Source: an uncultured Pelagibacteraceae bacterium (GTDB lineage Bacteria; Pseudomonadota; Alphaproteobacteria; Pelagibacterales; Pelagibacteraceae). From it: DNA of 64,000 bases. Of this stretch, positions 8,746 through 16,959 are shown piece by piece. The DNA lies in contig CACORI010000001.1 of NCBI GenBank assembly GCA_902629585.1, positions 62,001 through 126,000 on the forward strand. The letters run 5' to 3'. Made by a program: the position numbers and the translations under genes. Within the stretch, counting starts at the first letter, position 1; the number at the start of each line of letters is the position of its first letter. The notes under the pieces were generated by a model. It was not told where the DNA came from. It searched no databases and worked only from the letters and a program-made list of their open reading frames with translations.

Positions 8746-9114
8746 ATGAAAAAATTTTTTTTATTTTGTTTTCTTTTATTTGCATTCAACGCCAATGCTA
8801 TGGAGAAAGAAACAACTTTTAAAAAAGAATTATTTGATAAAGCTCAATCTGATGGCAAAGTTGTAGTAATTAGTTCTTGGATTAAATATTGTTCATCATG
8901 TGCTAGCCAAATGAAAATTCTGAACAAAGCTAAGAATGAATTTGAAAATATTGAATATTTTACATTTGATGTCACTAATAAAGAGATTGCTAGTTTTTTT
9001 AATGTACAATATCAGACTACACTTTTGATTTTTAAGAATAACAAAGAAGTTTATAGAAGTCTTGGTGAAACTAATAAAGAGCTTATTTATAAAGCATTAA
9101 AATCTTCAATTTAA
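8746..9114 (+). CDS. Periplasmic thioredoxin-fold protein (DsbD-gamma-like)
   Basis: A 122-residue protein with a signal peptide ending NANA (residue 18), then a thioredoxin domain with redox motif WIKYCSSC (C49, C52). It resembles the C-terminal domain of DsbD or thioredoxin_7 proteins that carry electrons in the periplasm. The usual cis-proline before the last strand is replaced: QTTLLIF in place of PTLLIF, so substrate handling may differ. It is the last gene of the plus-strand run and converges on the MBL gene with a 2-nt gap. Confidence 0.75.
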   Translation: MKKFFLFCFLLFAFNANAMEKETTFKKELFDKAQSDGKVVVISSWIKYCSSCASQMKILNKAKNEFENIEYFTFDVTNKEIASFFNVQYQTTLLIFKNNKEVYRSLGETNKELIYKALKSSI

Positions 9115-9116
9115 GT

Positions 9117-9797
9117 TTAGATACCTAAATTAATATTTCTCGATACATTGAAGTCAATTTTAATGGGTTTCTTCAAATTTAGATTATTCATTATTTCAAT
9201 ATATTCATCCACACTACCAACTTGTAACCTTGGATTTTGTTTTTTTTCTTTTCCAATTGTACTTACCTTTTCGCCTTTGTAATCATGAGCAGGGTATAGA
9301 AGAGTTTCCTCAGGTAATTTTAAAAGTTTATTAAATATTGAATTATAAGCATCTTTTGAGTTACCATTTTGAAAATCTGTTCGACCAGTCCCATTAATTA
9401 AAAGAGTGTCACCTGAAAAGAGATAATTATCCATTAAAAAACTATAACTATCTGACGTATGTCCAGGAGTATACATCGCTCTAATTTTAAGATTATCTAG
9501 ATTAATATATTCATCATCTTTAACTTTTATTTCAACGGCATCTGCGGGAGTATGGGCGCCCATAATAGTTGAGCATTTGGTAATATCTTTGAGTTTAGAT
9601 GCTCCTGTTACATGATCAGCGTGAATGTGGGTGTCAATTACTTTAACCAATTTTAAATCTAACTCTTTAAGTAATTTTATATATTCAGATACATTTTCTA
9701 AAACTGGATCAATAATTAAAGCTTCTCGACCTTTCCCTGATGAAACTAAGTATGTATAAGTTGAAGATTTTGAATCGAATAATTGTTTAAAAATCAT
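9117..9797 (-). CDS. ETHE1-like MBL-fold persulfide dioxygenase
   Basis: Metallo-beta-lactamase-fold hydrolase of the glyoxalase II / ETHE1 branch. The metal motif THIHADHVTG, the signature FSGDTLLINGTGRTDFQ and YPAHDYKG fit ETHE1, which oxidises glutathione persulfide to sulfite in a mononuclear iron site. I chose ATG 9797 (MIFKQLFDSKSSTYTYLV) rather than the frame opening at 9833, because the extra 12 residues are hydrophobic leader noise and ETHE1 proteins start at this point. About 226 residues. A source of sulfite here would fit the sulfite-oxidising genes near 45 kb, but the loci are far apart. Confidence 0.82.
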   Translation of the reverse strand: MIFKQLFDSKSSTYTYLVSSGKGREALIIDPVLENVSEYIKLLKELDLKLVKVIDTHIHADHVTGASKLKDITKCSTIMGAHTPADAVEIKVKDDEYINLDNLKIRAMYTPGHTSDSYSFLMDNYLFSGDTLLINGTGRTDFQNGNSKDAYNSIFNKLLKLPEETLLYPAHDYKGEKVSTIGKEKKQNPRLQVGSVDEYIEIMNNLNLKKPIKIDFNVSRNINLGI

Positions 9798-9866
9798 TAT
9801 TATATAATACCATATAAGTACAAATTGACCCATTGTTTAAATAATATCAAATATTAAATTTGTAGG

Positions 9867-10370
9867 GTGAAAATCATAAAATTTATAATTATATTTCTAC
9901 TTTTTCATTCATTTGCGTATGCAGGTACGAATATGAAAATTGGCTCAAAAGGTAAAGAGAGTGAAGTCTCACGTGTTGTTAAAGTTGTTATGTATGATAA
10001 TTATTTTGAACCAAGTTCTTTTCAAATTAAAACTGGTGAGACAATAAAATTTGAAGTGGAAAATGCTGGTAAGCTTGTTCATGAATTTAATATTGCAAAC
10101 CAGATGATGCATATTTTGCACCAAGAAGAAATGATGAAAATGTTTGAAAATGGAATTCTTCTTGCTTTTTCTATTGATAAAGAAAAAATGAAGAAGATGG
10201 CAAAAATGGATAAGTCAATGGGTCATTCGCACAGTAATAGTGTTTTGCTCGAACCTAAACAAAAGGGAGAAATCATTTGGAAATTCGATAATGCAACGAA
10301 CATTGAAGTAGCTTGCAATGTTCCTGGTCATTATCAAGCTGGAATGATTGCGAAAGTTAATATAAAATAA
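9867..10370 (+). CDS. Periplasmic cupredoxin with Met/His-rich insertion
   Basis: A 167-residue secreted cupredoxin: signal peptide (residues 1-19, FAYAG), then strands ending in the type-1 copper ligand set LVHEFNI and VACNVPGHYQAGM. Between the first histidine and the Cys-His-Met motif lies a roughly 45-residue insertion rich in Met, His and Lys (MMHILHQEEMMKMF, then MKKMAKMDKSMGHSHSN), likely to bind further copper. GTG at 9867 is used as start with a weak GGG upstream. The neighbouring DUF4396 gene is 4 nt away, suggesting a copper-handling pair. Confidence 0.82.
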   Translation: MKIIKFIIIFLLFHSFAYAGTNMKIGSKGKESEVSRVVKVVMYDNYFEPSSFQIKTGETIKFEVENAGKLVHEFNIANQMMHILHQEEMMKMFENGILLAFSIDKEKMKKMAKMDKSMGHSHSNSVLLEPKQKGEIIWKFDNATNIEVACNVPGHYQAGMIAKVNIK

Positions 10371-10374
10371 TCTT

Positions 10375-10821
10375 ATGGATAATAGCGCTACTACCAATTT
10401 TAATTGGTCGTGCACAAATACTTGGCAAAGAAGTGCTAAAAATACAAGCTGGTGTTTATTAGGATGTGCAATAGGTGATTTTGGTACAATTTTATTTTTT
10501 CAATTAACTAAAATTCCTTTTCCAGTTTTAGGTATCATGACATTAGCCATTATTAATGGTCTGATTACAAGTATTATTCTAGAGACGATAATTTTAATGA
10601 GACAAAATCTAGATTTATATAAAGCTTTTAAGACAGCAATGGGAATGAGTTTTATTTCAATGATTAGTATGGAGATTGCAATGAACTTGACTGATTATTT
10701 ATTTACTGGAGGTGCAATTTTAAACTGGTGGATAATTCCTATAATGCTTATTGTTGGTTTTATAACCCCTTGGCCCTATAATTATTGGAGATTAAAAAAA
10801 TTTGGCGTTAATTGTCATTAA
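10375..10821 (+). CDS. DUF4396 membrane protein
   Basis: A 148-residue inner-membrane protein with about four spans. The block LLGCAIGDFG, ALGMSLISM-like AMGMSFISMISMEIAMN and C-terminal GFITPWPYNYWRLKKFG followed by CH match the DUF4396 family as I know it. The function is unknown; homologues frequently lie near copper proteins. It lies 4 nt after the cupredoxin gene. Conserved Cys, Asp and His in the membrane segments could bind a metal. Confidence 0.82.
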   Translation: MDNSATTNFNWSCTNTWQRSAKNTSWCLLGCAIGDFGTILFFQLTKIPFPVLGIMTLAIINGLITSIILETIILMRQNLDLYKAFKTAMGMSFISMISMEIAMNLTDYLFTGGAILNWWIIPIMLIVGFITPWPYNYWRLKKFGVNCH

Positions 10822-11527
10822 AAATTGGGATAATAAAAATTGGCTTTCGTCAAGACAATACATTAATAGTTTAAATAATTTTATTCTTAAACAAACAAGA
10901 TTGAATAGTTTCTCAAATATCTTAGATATAGGATGCGGACGTGGAAAGATTATTGGAAATTTAAAGTCTCGATTAAATCTAAAAAAAAAACCAATTGGAA
11001 TTGATTTGGTAAATCATAAAGACAAGGATACAAGAATTCAATTTAAGAAAATAGATGCATTGCCTTTTTTTTCAAAAAATAAAGTTAAATTTGATTTAAT
11101 TTTAATTAAACAAACAATTCATTTGCTGAGCATTAAAAAAATAAAAAAATTAATTAGCAATTGTAAAAAAAATCTTAATTTAAATGGTGTAATATTAATT
11201 TTTTCTCTTGATCCTTATAAAAATGAGATACCATCATTTGCATTGATGAAAAAAAAACTCAATAAATCTCTTCAAAGGGATAAAAAGATTGCAAAAATTT
11301 TGTTAAAATACCTACCAATAACAAATTTAAAAAGATTTGTTTATACGGTTAAAATACAAAAAAATAAATATATTGAAATGATTAAGGGTAGATTTATATC
11401 TAATTTAATATCCATGAATGAAAAAGATATAAATAATGGAATTCAGGAAATAAAAGCAAGATATAAAAAGAAACTTAAATTTAATGATAATCTAGTTTGT
11501 TTTATATATAAAAAAGGTAAAATATAA
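10802..11527 (+). CDS. Class I SAM-dependent methyltransferase
   Basis: A 241-codon frame with the Rossmann SAM-binding motif NILDIGCGRGKIIG near residue 40, the acidic strand GIDLVNH (motif II), KIDALPF (motif III) and DLILIKQTIHLL. The substrate is unknown. The frame opens at TTG 10802, overlapping DUF4396 by 20 nt; no ATG lies before the SAM motif, so TTG or a nearby ATT/ATA would be needed. The product is strongly lysine- and isoleucine-rich. The last gene before the 328-nt non-coding region. Confidence 0.8.
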   Translation: MALIVIKNWDNKNWLSSRQYINSLNNFILKQTRLNSFSNILDIGCGRGKIIGNLKSRLNLKKKPIGIDLVNHKDKDTRIQFKKIDALPFFSKNKVKFDLILIKQTIHLLSIKKIKKLISNCKKNLNLNGVILIFSLDPYKNEIPSFALMKKKLNKSLQRDKKIAKILLKYLPITNLKRFVYTVKIQKNKYIEMIKGRFISNLISMNEKDINNGIQEIKARYKKKLKFNDNLVCFIYKKGKI

Positions 11528-11528
11528 G

Positions 11529-11570
11529 AGAGGTTCGCTCTTTTAGTCATTTTACCAAAAGAGCTCCTCT
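11529..11570 (+). terminator. Bulged hairpin after methyltransferase gene
   Basis: Arms AGAGG + GCTCTTTT (11529-11533, 11537-11544) and AAAAGAGC + CCTCT (11557-11564, 11566-11570) pair as 13 bp interrupted by an internal loop of 3 and 1 nt; loop of 12 nt. No U-run follows directly. Likely 3'-end structure of the upstream transcript. Confidence 0.45.
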
Positions 11571-11633
11571 ATATAGCTTCTTTGGCTATTAAATCCAAAT
11601 GGATTTTAAGTTTTTTATTTTTTTGAAATATGT

Positions 11634-11665
11634 AGCTACCCAGCTAAGTGTCAGGTGGCTTTTTA
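11634..11665 (+). terminator. Rho-independent-like terminator
   Basis: Stem AGCTACC (11634-11640) / GGTGGCT (11654-11660), one U-G pair, 13-nt loop, then TTTTT at 11660-11664. This is the best plus-strand terminator candidate of the region. Confidence 0.5.
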
Positions 11666-11709
11666 TTCATTTAAATAACCTCCTTAAATTAAAAATAAAT
11701 TTTTAAAAG

Positions 11710-11764
11710 GTTGTATTCAAGAAATTTTTTTAAAAAAAATCAAAATAAATTTCTTGAATACAAC
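11710..11764. repeat. Perfect 18-bp inverted repeat
   Basis: GTTGTATTCAAGAAATTT at 11710-11727 is the exact reverse complement of 11747-11764, separated by 19 A/T-rich bases. It is flanked by more T and A runs but has no GC-rich stem base, so it is atypical as a terminator. It could be a dimeric-protein binding site, a processed hairpin, or a mobile-element trace. Confidence 0.7.
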
Positions 11765-11855
11765 TTAATGATTTAATAATCTTCGCATATTTTTTACAAC
11801 TCTCCTTTTAATAGAATCTGATTGATAAAGTTTTAAATATATATAAATTTATTTT

Positions 11856-12035
11856 ATGAAATATTTCAATGGAACAATAAATCTAATTATTTGTTTAATT
11901 TCATCAACGATAATAATTTATGGTATAAATATTATTGCAGGATTTGCAGGAGCAGATTACTCATTTACACACGGTGAAACATTTCTCATTTGGATTTTAA
12001 TGGCAATATTGATTAATAATTGTTTTAAGAAATAG
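11856..12035 (+). CDS. Small two-span membrane protein, hypothetical
   Basis: A 59-codon frame from ATG 11856. The product has hydrophobic segments at about residues 8-30 and 42-55 joined by a short loop GADYSFTHGE. The architecture and composition are those of a genuine small SAR11 membrane protein; no family recognised. The next gene starts 8 nt after its stop, which supports cotranscription. Confidence 0.5.
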   Translation: MKYFNGTINLIICLISSTIIIYGINIIAGFAGADYSFTHGETFLIWILMAILINNCFKK

Positions 12036-12043
12036 ATTAAGTA

Positions 12044-12331
12044 ATGAATAATTCAGCAAAAACTGATGAAATTATTTTCAATTTTTTTAAACAAATTTGT
12101 GATGAAAAAAATGATAAAAAATGTGTTGATTTAGGTAATAGTTGGATACAGGCAATGGAAAAAAATCTTGAAAGTATTGAAGTTAATTTAGATGGTAATG
12201 ATAGAGAAAAACACAAAAATGATATTCAAAGTAATAGAGATCACTTAAATAGTCTTAAAGGTAAAAATTCTGATGAGTGGCGTGAATATGCAACTAAATG
12301 TATGATTGAAATAATAGAAAACAAAGTATAA
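12044..12331 (+). CDS. Hypothetical protein (95 aa)
   Basis: A 95-residue, charged, soluble, largely helical protein, starting at ATG 12044. It has three cysteines (QICDEK, KKCVDLG, ATKCMIE) and an acidic middle with many Asn, Asp and Lys. No domain is recognised. It ends only 10 nt before the TPP riboswitch, so it belongs to the preceding transcription unit with the small membrane protein rather than to thiV. Confidence 0.55.
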   Translation: MNNSAKTDEIIFNFFKQICDEKNDKKCVDLGNSWIQAMEKNLESIEVNLDGNDREKHKNDIQSNRDHLNSLKGKNSDEWREYATKCMIEIIENKV

Positions 12332-12340
12332 AGTTTATAA

Positions 12341-12406
12341 AAGGGGTGTCATTATAGACTGAGATTAAACCCTATGAACCTGTCCGGTAATTCAGAAAGG
12401 GAAAAA
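12341..12406 (+). promoter_or_regulatory. TPP riboswitch (THI element) controlling thiV
   Basis: The conserved thi-box words appear in order: GGGGTG, CTGAGAT, ACCCTATGAACCTG and AGGG. P3 is reduced to GTC/GAC around ATTATA, and P5 is reduced to CTG...CAG around TCCGGTAATT, so this is a very compact aptamer. The 3' strand AAAGGG is also the ribosome-binding site of the gene starting at 12407, implying translational repression when thiamin pyrophosphate is bound. The same arrangement is known from SAR11 thiV. Confidence 0.9.
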
Positions 12407-13867
12407 ATGGATAATAAATATTTTATAAGTCAATCAACATCATTAACTATACTAATAATAATAAGTTTATTATTTGCGCTCATTGGTTTGTATCATTCAC
12501 AAAAATATAAAGATCTAAAATACTATTTAACTGCTAATAGAAATATTGGTTTATTTTCTTTAACAACCAGCTTAACCGCGTCTGCTTTAGGAGCCTGGAT
12601 TTTATTTGGACCCGCCTCCGCAGCAACATGGGGAGGAATTGGAGCTATCATTGGATACTCATTAGGCACAGCGTTTCCAATGTTTTTTTTAATTTATTTG
12701 GGAAAAAAAATTAGAAAAGAATTTCCAAAAGGGCACTCATTAATTGAATTTATGAGAAAAAAATTTGGAAAAAGTTTGTTTAAATTAATCTTATCAATGA
12801 CTATTTTTTATATGTTTATTTTTTTATGTGCCGAAGTTACTGCTATTGCTGTTTTGATAAATTATATATCAGGTACAGAACTTTGGCTTACTGCTTTAAT
12901 AGTTTTGTTATCTACATTAGTTTATACTTTATATGGTGGCCTGAAAGCCTCTATCTTTACAGATAATATTCAAATGATTGTTATTGGAACTTTGATTTTT
13001 TTTTCAATCATATATATTAAATCCTTAACAGGGTCTCAATTTTCTTTTAATTTTATTAAAGAAAAAAATCCTCATCTTTTAAGCAGTTCTTACGTGCCAA
13101 GCTACACGGCAGGTCTAACATTTTTTATTGCTGTTGCAGCAACTAATTTATTTCATCAAGGAAATTGGCAACGCGTATATGCTGCAAAAAATTTTGAAAC
13201 GTTGAAAAAAAGTCTGATCATTTCTTTTTTTATAATAGTTCCAGTTGTTTTCTATATGGGTTTTACAGGTATGGTTGCTTTTTCAGTAGACTCCTCTATA
13301 AGGCCAGATCTTGGTTTTTTTTCATTACTACTTAAAGAACAATCTTCTTTATTATCATTGATTATAATTATACTTGGCTTATCTTTAACTATTTCAACTG
13401 TAGATACTTTGATAAATGCTATATCAAGTTTAATAATAGTAGATGGTAAGGCAAGTTTTAATTTTAAAAAGAAAATAAATTATTTAAATTTTTCCAAATA
13501 TATAATTATAATATTATCTATAATTTCTTTTATAGTTGCCTCAAAGGGATTTGATATATTATATTTATTTTTGTTAGCTGATTTATTTTGTTGTGCATTT
13601 GTTTTGACTGTATTTTATAGTTTCTATAATAAAAAAATTACTGAAAAAGCAGCTTATTTTTCCATTGTAATTGGATTGGTTTCTGGTTTTATGATGTTTC
13701 CCACACCTGATTTTTCAAAAAGTTTATTAGTTGGAATTTTAATTCCAAAGGAATTATTTGCACCTTTTGTTTCTCAATCGTTATTGTTCTTATCTTTTGC
13801 AATTGCAACTTTCTTACCATTTTTCATTTTAAAGCTAAAAAGATCTAATATTACTCGATTGTATTAG
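12407..13867 (+). CDS. thiV: ThiV-type sodium:solute symporter for thiamin pyrimidine precursor
   Basis: A 486-residue sodium/solute symporter (SSF) with about 13 membrane spans. Conserved SSF features include LTANRNIGLFSLTTSLTAS and ALGAWILFGPASAATWGG in the first spans and FHQGNWQRVYAAKNF mid-protein. Its TPP riboswitch links it to thiamin. In SAR11 ThiV is proposed to import HMP (4-amino-5-hydroxymethyl-2-methylpyrimidine), which these cells cannot make. I start it at ATG 12407 rather than an in-frame ATG at 12374, since the latter lies within the riboswitch. The ABC exporter genes follow after 28 nt. Confidence 0.9.
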   Translation: MDNKYFISQSTSLTILIIISLLFALIGLYHSQKYKDLKYYLTANRNIGLFSLTTSLTASALGAWILFGPASAATWGGIGAIIGYSLGTAFPMFFLIYLGKKIRKEFPKGHSLIEFMRKKFGKSLFKLILSMTIFYMFIFLCAEVTAIAVLINYISGTELWLTALIVLLSTLVYTLYGGLKASIFTDNIQMIVIGTLIFFSIIYIKSLTGSQFSFNFIKEKNPHLLSSSYVPSYTAGLTFFIAVAATNLFHQGNWQRVYAAKNFETLKKSLIISFFIIVPVVFYMGFTGMVAFSVDSSIRPDLGFFSLLLKEQSSLLSLIIIILGLSLTISTVDTLINAISSLIIVDGKASFNFKKKINYLNFSKYIIIILSIISFIVASKGFDILYLFLLADLFCCAFVLTVFYSFYNKKITEKAAYFSIVIGLVSGFMMFPTPDFSKSLLVGILIPKELFAPFVSQSLLFLSFAIATFLPFFILKLKRSNITRLY

Positions 13868-13895
13868 CGAAATTAATAGCTATATATCTTTTCCA

Positions 13896-14831
13896 ATGAC
13901 AGATAATCAAATAGTTATTAATGATCTTTCAAAAATTTATGACAATGGTTTTACGGCTTTAAAAAACGTAAATCTAAATATTAAAAAGGGTGAGATTTTT
14001 GCAATGTTAGGACCTAATGGTGCAGGAAAAACTACACTTATAAGTATTATCTGTGGTATTGTTAAACCATCATCAGGCAATGTGACAGTTGAGAATTTTG
14101 ATATAATTAAAGATTATAAAGAAACACGTGCTAGAATTGGTCTAGTTCCTCAAGAGCTCACTCTAGAACAATTTGAAACAGTTTTTAAAAATGTTTCGTA
14201 TTCACGAGGACTTTATGGAAAAAAACCAAGCCCTCAATATATAGAAAAAATTCTTAAACAATTGAGCCTTTGGGATAAAAAAGATTTAAATCTTAGACAA
14301 CTTTCTGGTGGAATGAAGAGAAGAGTTTTAATTGCAAAAGCATTATCTCATGAGCCACAAATTTTATTCCTAGATGAACCAACTGCTGGTGTAGATGTTG
14401 AATTAAGAAAAGAAATGTGGAACGTTGTTAAATCTTTAAGAGAAACAGGTGTGACTATTATTTTAACTACACATTACATTGAAGAGGCAGAAGCAATCGC
14501 TGATCGAGTAGGTGTAATTAATCAAGGAGAAATAGTTGTTGTTGAAAAAAAAAATGAATTGATAAAAAAAATGGGAAGTAAAAAACTTATTGTTGAATTA
14601 CAACAAGAGGTAAAAGAATTACCAGGCTCTCTAGAAAAATATAATTTAGCTATTGGGGAAGAAAGAATGTCTTTAAATTATACATATGATCTAAAAAGTA
14701 AACAAACTGGAATTACAAATCTGTTGCAAGACATTAAAGATTCAGGTTTAAAACTTAGAGATTTAAAAACAGAGCAAAGTAATTTAGAAAAAATATTTGT
14801 GACGTTAGTGAAGGAGAATAATGAAAATTAA
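13896..14831 (+). CDS. ABC-2 type exporter ATP-binding protein
   Basis: A 311-residue ATPase of the YadG/CcmA-like ABC-2 group. Walker A is GPNGAGKTT, the Q-loop GLVPQELTLEQFET, the signature LSGGMKRRVLIAKAL, Walker B ILFLDEP with TAGVD, and switch His TTHYIEEAEA. The C-terminal region (about 215-311) is the usual regulatory helix-strand extension. It overlaps the permease gene by 11 nt. Substrate unknown; YadGH-type exporters are broadly conserved. Confidence 0.93.
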   Translation: MTDNQIVINDLSKIYDNGFTALKNVNLNIKKGEIFAMLGPNGAGKTTLISIICGIVKPSSGNVTVENFDIIKDYKETRARIGLVPQELTLEQFETVFKNVSYSRGLYGKKPSPQYIEKILKQLSLWDKKDLNLRQLSGGMKRRVLIAKALSHEPQILFLDEPTAGVDVELRKEMWNVVKSLRETGVTIILTTHYIEEAEAIADRVGVINQGEIVVVEKKNELIKKMGSKKLIVELQQEVKELPGSLEKYNLAIGEERMSLNYTYDLKSKQTGITNLLQDIKDSGLKLRDLKTEQSNLEKIFVTLVKENNEN

Positions 14832-15588
14832 CTATTATGGACTTAAGTCAATCTATTTACATGAGATGGATCGTTTTAGAAGAACATTAGGTCAATCACT
14901 TTTATCCCCTGTCATATCTACTTGTCTCTATTTTATTGTTTTTGGATCTGTAATAGGAGGTTATATTCAGAATATTGATGGTATAAGTTATGGATCATAT
15001 ATCGTACCTGGATTATTAATGCTAACATTGCTAACTCAATCAATTAGCAATACATCTTTTGGTATTTTTTTTCCCAAATTTAATGGCACAATTTATGAAA
15101 TTTTAGCAGCTCCAATTTCTTCATTTGAAATAGTTTTGGCGTTTGTAAGTGCTGGTGCAACAAAAACATTAATTGTTGGCATAGTAATATTTACAACTTC
15201 TTTATTTTTTGTGGATGTTGAAGTTCAGTTTCCATTTTTAATGTGTTTCTTATTAGTTTTAGTGGCTTTTACATTTGCACTTTTTGGATTTTTAATCGGC
15301 CTCATGAGTAAAGATTTTGAGCAGATGTCAATAGTTCCATCATTAGTAATTACACCTATGGTATTTCTTGGTGGTAGCTTGTATTCATTGGATATGCTGC
15401 CAGAATTTTGGCAGATGGTAACTTACTTTAATCCAGTCGTTTATCTTATTAATGGTTTAAGGTTTTCTTTTTATGGTGTCTCAGATTTCAATATTTGGAT
15501 AAGTATAGGTTTATTGATTTTATTCTTAATAATTTGTGTAATAATTGTCTCTATACTTTTGAAAAAAGGTTATAACATAAAATCATAA
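14821..15588 (+). CDS. ABC-2 type exporter permease (YadH-like)
   Basis: A 255-residue inner-membrane permease with six spans of the ABC-2 fold. The stretches GGYIQNIDGISYGSYIVPGL and FFPKFNGTIYEILAAPIS, and the conserved FLGGSLYSLDMLPEFWQ followed by FNPVVYLINGLRFSFYG, identify the YadH subgroup. It partners the overlapping ATPase. A hairpin overlapping its stop codon ends the unit, facing aceA. Confidence 0.92.
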   Translation: MKINYYGLKSIYLHEMDRFRRTLGQSLLSPVISTCLYFIVFGSVIGGYIQNIDGISYGSYIVPGLLMLTLLTQSISNTSFGIFFPKFNGTIYEILAAPISSFEIVLAFVSAGATKTLIVGIVIFTTSLFFVDVEVQFPFLMCFLLVLVAFTFALFGFLIGLMSKDFEQMSIVPSLVITPMVFLGGSLYSLDMLPEFWQMVTYFNPVVYLINGLRFSFYGVSDFNIWISIGLLILFLIICVIIVSILLKKGYNIKS

Positions 15589-15612
15589 CTGACCCATTTC
15601 TGGGCCAGTTAT
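15585..15612. terminator. Bidirectional terminator between ABC permease and aceA
   Basis: Arms ATAACTGACCCA and TGGGCCAGTTAT (one A-C mismatch) around TTTC, followed by TTTTACTATTTTAC on the plus strand. It begins within the permease stop region and lies 28 nt from the aceA stop on the other strand. Confidence 0.75.
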
Positions 15613-15639
15613 TTTACTATTTTACAAGAGGATTGTTGT

Positions 15640-16914
15640 TTAAAATTGTTCAGACTCTGTAGAGCCTTCCATTGCAGTAGTTGAACTTTTCCCACTACTT
15701 ATTGTATTTGAGACTGCATCGAAATAAGAAGTTCCAACTTCTCTTTGATGTTTTACGCTAGTATATCCATCTTTTTCACGAGCAAATTCTTGTTCTTGTA
15801 TCTTTGAGTAAGCAGACATACCTTCTTTTTTATATTTTTCTGCAAGTTCAAATATTGCAATATTTTGGGTATGAAATCCGGCAAGGGTAATAAATTGAAA
15901 CTTATAACCCATAGCACTTATTTCTTTTTGAAAAGAAGCTATCTCAGAATCTGAAAGATGTTTTTTCCAATTAAAAGAGGGCGAACAATTGTAAGCTAAA
16001 AGTTTTCCAGGAAACTTTTCATGAATAGCATCTGCAAATTTTTTTGCCTCTTCTAGATTTGGTGTTGCAGTTTCGCACCAAATTAAATCTGAGTATGGTG
16101 CATAAGCCAATCCCCTTGATATAGCTTGTTCTATTCCAGCTTTAACATAATAGAATCCCTCAGGTGATCTTTCACCAGTTAGAAAAGGTTTATCATTATC
16201 ATCATAATTATTAGTAATTAATTTAGCTGCATTGGCATCGGTTCTGGCTAATATAATTAATGGTACATCTGCTATATCAGCAGCTAATCTTGCAGCTTTT
16301 AAATTTTTTATCATTGTACTTGTAGGAACTAAAACTTTACCCCCCATATGACCACATTTTTTTTCACTTGCTAATTGGTCTTCAAAATGAACACCTGCTG
16401 CACCGGCTTTGATAAATTTTTTTGCAAGTTCGAATACATTTAAAGGTCCGCCAAAGCCTGCTTCACCGTCTGCAATTATTGGGAGCATATAATCAACTTT
16501 CTTTTCTTCAATCATATCTCCATCTTTTAATTCCATATGTTGAATTTGATCAGCTCTTATTAGGGCATTATTCATTGACTCAACTAATTTTGGTGCACTA
16601 TCATAAGGATACAGTGATTGATCAGGATACATTTCACCTGCACTATTTGCGTCAGCAGCTACCTGCCAGCCACTCAAATAGATTGCTTTTAAACCAGCCT
16701 TAGCATGTTGAACTGCATGATTTCCTGACAAAGAACCCAAAGTGTTAACATATGCTTCAGAATTTAGCAAATTCCATAACTTTATGGATTGCTGTTTGCA
16801 TAAAGAATATTCAATTTTTATTGAACCTCGTAATCTATCTACTTCTTCAGGAGAATAGTCTCTTTTAATTCCAGCAAATCTTTTTAAATCATATGAGATA
16901 TTTTCTGCACTCAT
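15640..16914 (-). CDS. aceA: Isocitrate lyase
   Basis: Cleaves isocitrate to glyoxylate and succinate (glyoxylate shunt). The 424-residue protein shows the catalytic loop KKCGHMGGK, the metal-site region ADGEAGFGG, and substrate loop [12 protein letters not shown]. It lies behind a 53-codon gene on the same strand with a 45-nt gap; both are divergent from the ScfR-like regulator, which in other bacteria controls glyoxylate-shunt and short-chain fatty acid genes. The array of TTTACAA sites upstream is therefore its probable control region. Glyoxylate is also produced by the allantoin pathway encoded at 20-23 kb. Confidence 0.97.
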   Translation of the reverse strand: MSAENISYDLKRFAGIKRDYSPEEVDRLRGSIKIEYSLCKQQSIKLWNLLNSEAYVNTLGSLSGNHAVQHAKAGLKAIYLSGWQVAADANSAGEMYPDQSLYPYDSAPKLVESMNNALIRADQIQHMELKDGDMIEEKKVDYMLPIIADGEAGFGGPLNVFELAKKFIKAGAAGVHFEDQLASEKKCGHMGGKVLVPTSTMIKNLKAARLAADIADVPLIILARTDANAAKLITNNYDDNDKPFLTGERSPEGFYYVKAGIEQAISRGLAYAPYSDLIWCETATPNLEEAKKFADAIHEKFPGKLLAYNCSPSFNWKKHLSDSEIASFQKEISAMGYKFQFITLAGFHTQNIAIFELAEKYKKEGMSAYSKIQEQEFAREKDGYTSVKHQREVGTSYFDAVSNTISSGKSSTTAMEGSTESEQF

Positions 16915-16959
16915 TTTAAATCCTATTTTTTTATAGTAGAAAATTATTAGTTGAACGAA

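Larger units (their letters stand above)
11528..11855. other. 328-nt intergenic region rich in inverted repeats
   Basis: No convincing gene on either strand. It holds, in order: a bulged hairpin directly after the methyltransferase stop (11529-11570), two small hairpins (ATAGC/GCTAT near 11573-11589 and AAATCC/GGATTT near 11591-11606), a rho-independent-like terminator on the plus strand (11634-11665), and an 18-bp perfect inverted repeat (11710-11764). The minus strand has a perfect SD (AAGGAGG, 11679-11685) before ATG 11670, but the frame stops after 8 codons at TAG. Structured RNA or gene remnant are both possible. Confidence 0.6.

Noticed and set aside
12374..12406. Upstream ATG of the thiV frame
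   Set aside because: It lies inside the conserved riboswitch core; the RBS AAAGGG serves ATG 12407.
16422..16703. 93-codon frame opposite aceA
   Set aside because: Leu/Gln/His-rich shadow of isocitrate lyase with no start signal.
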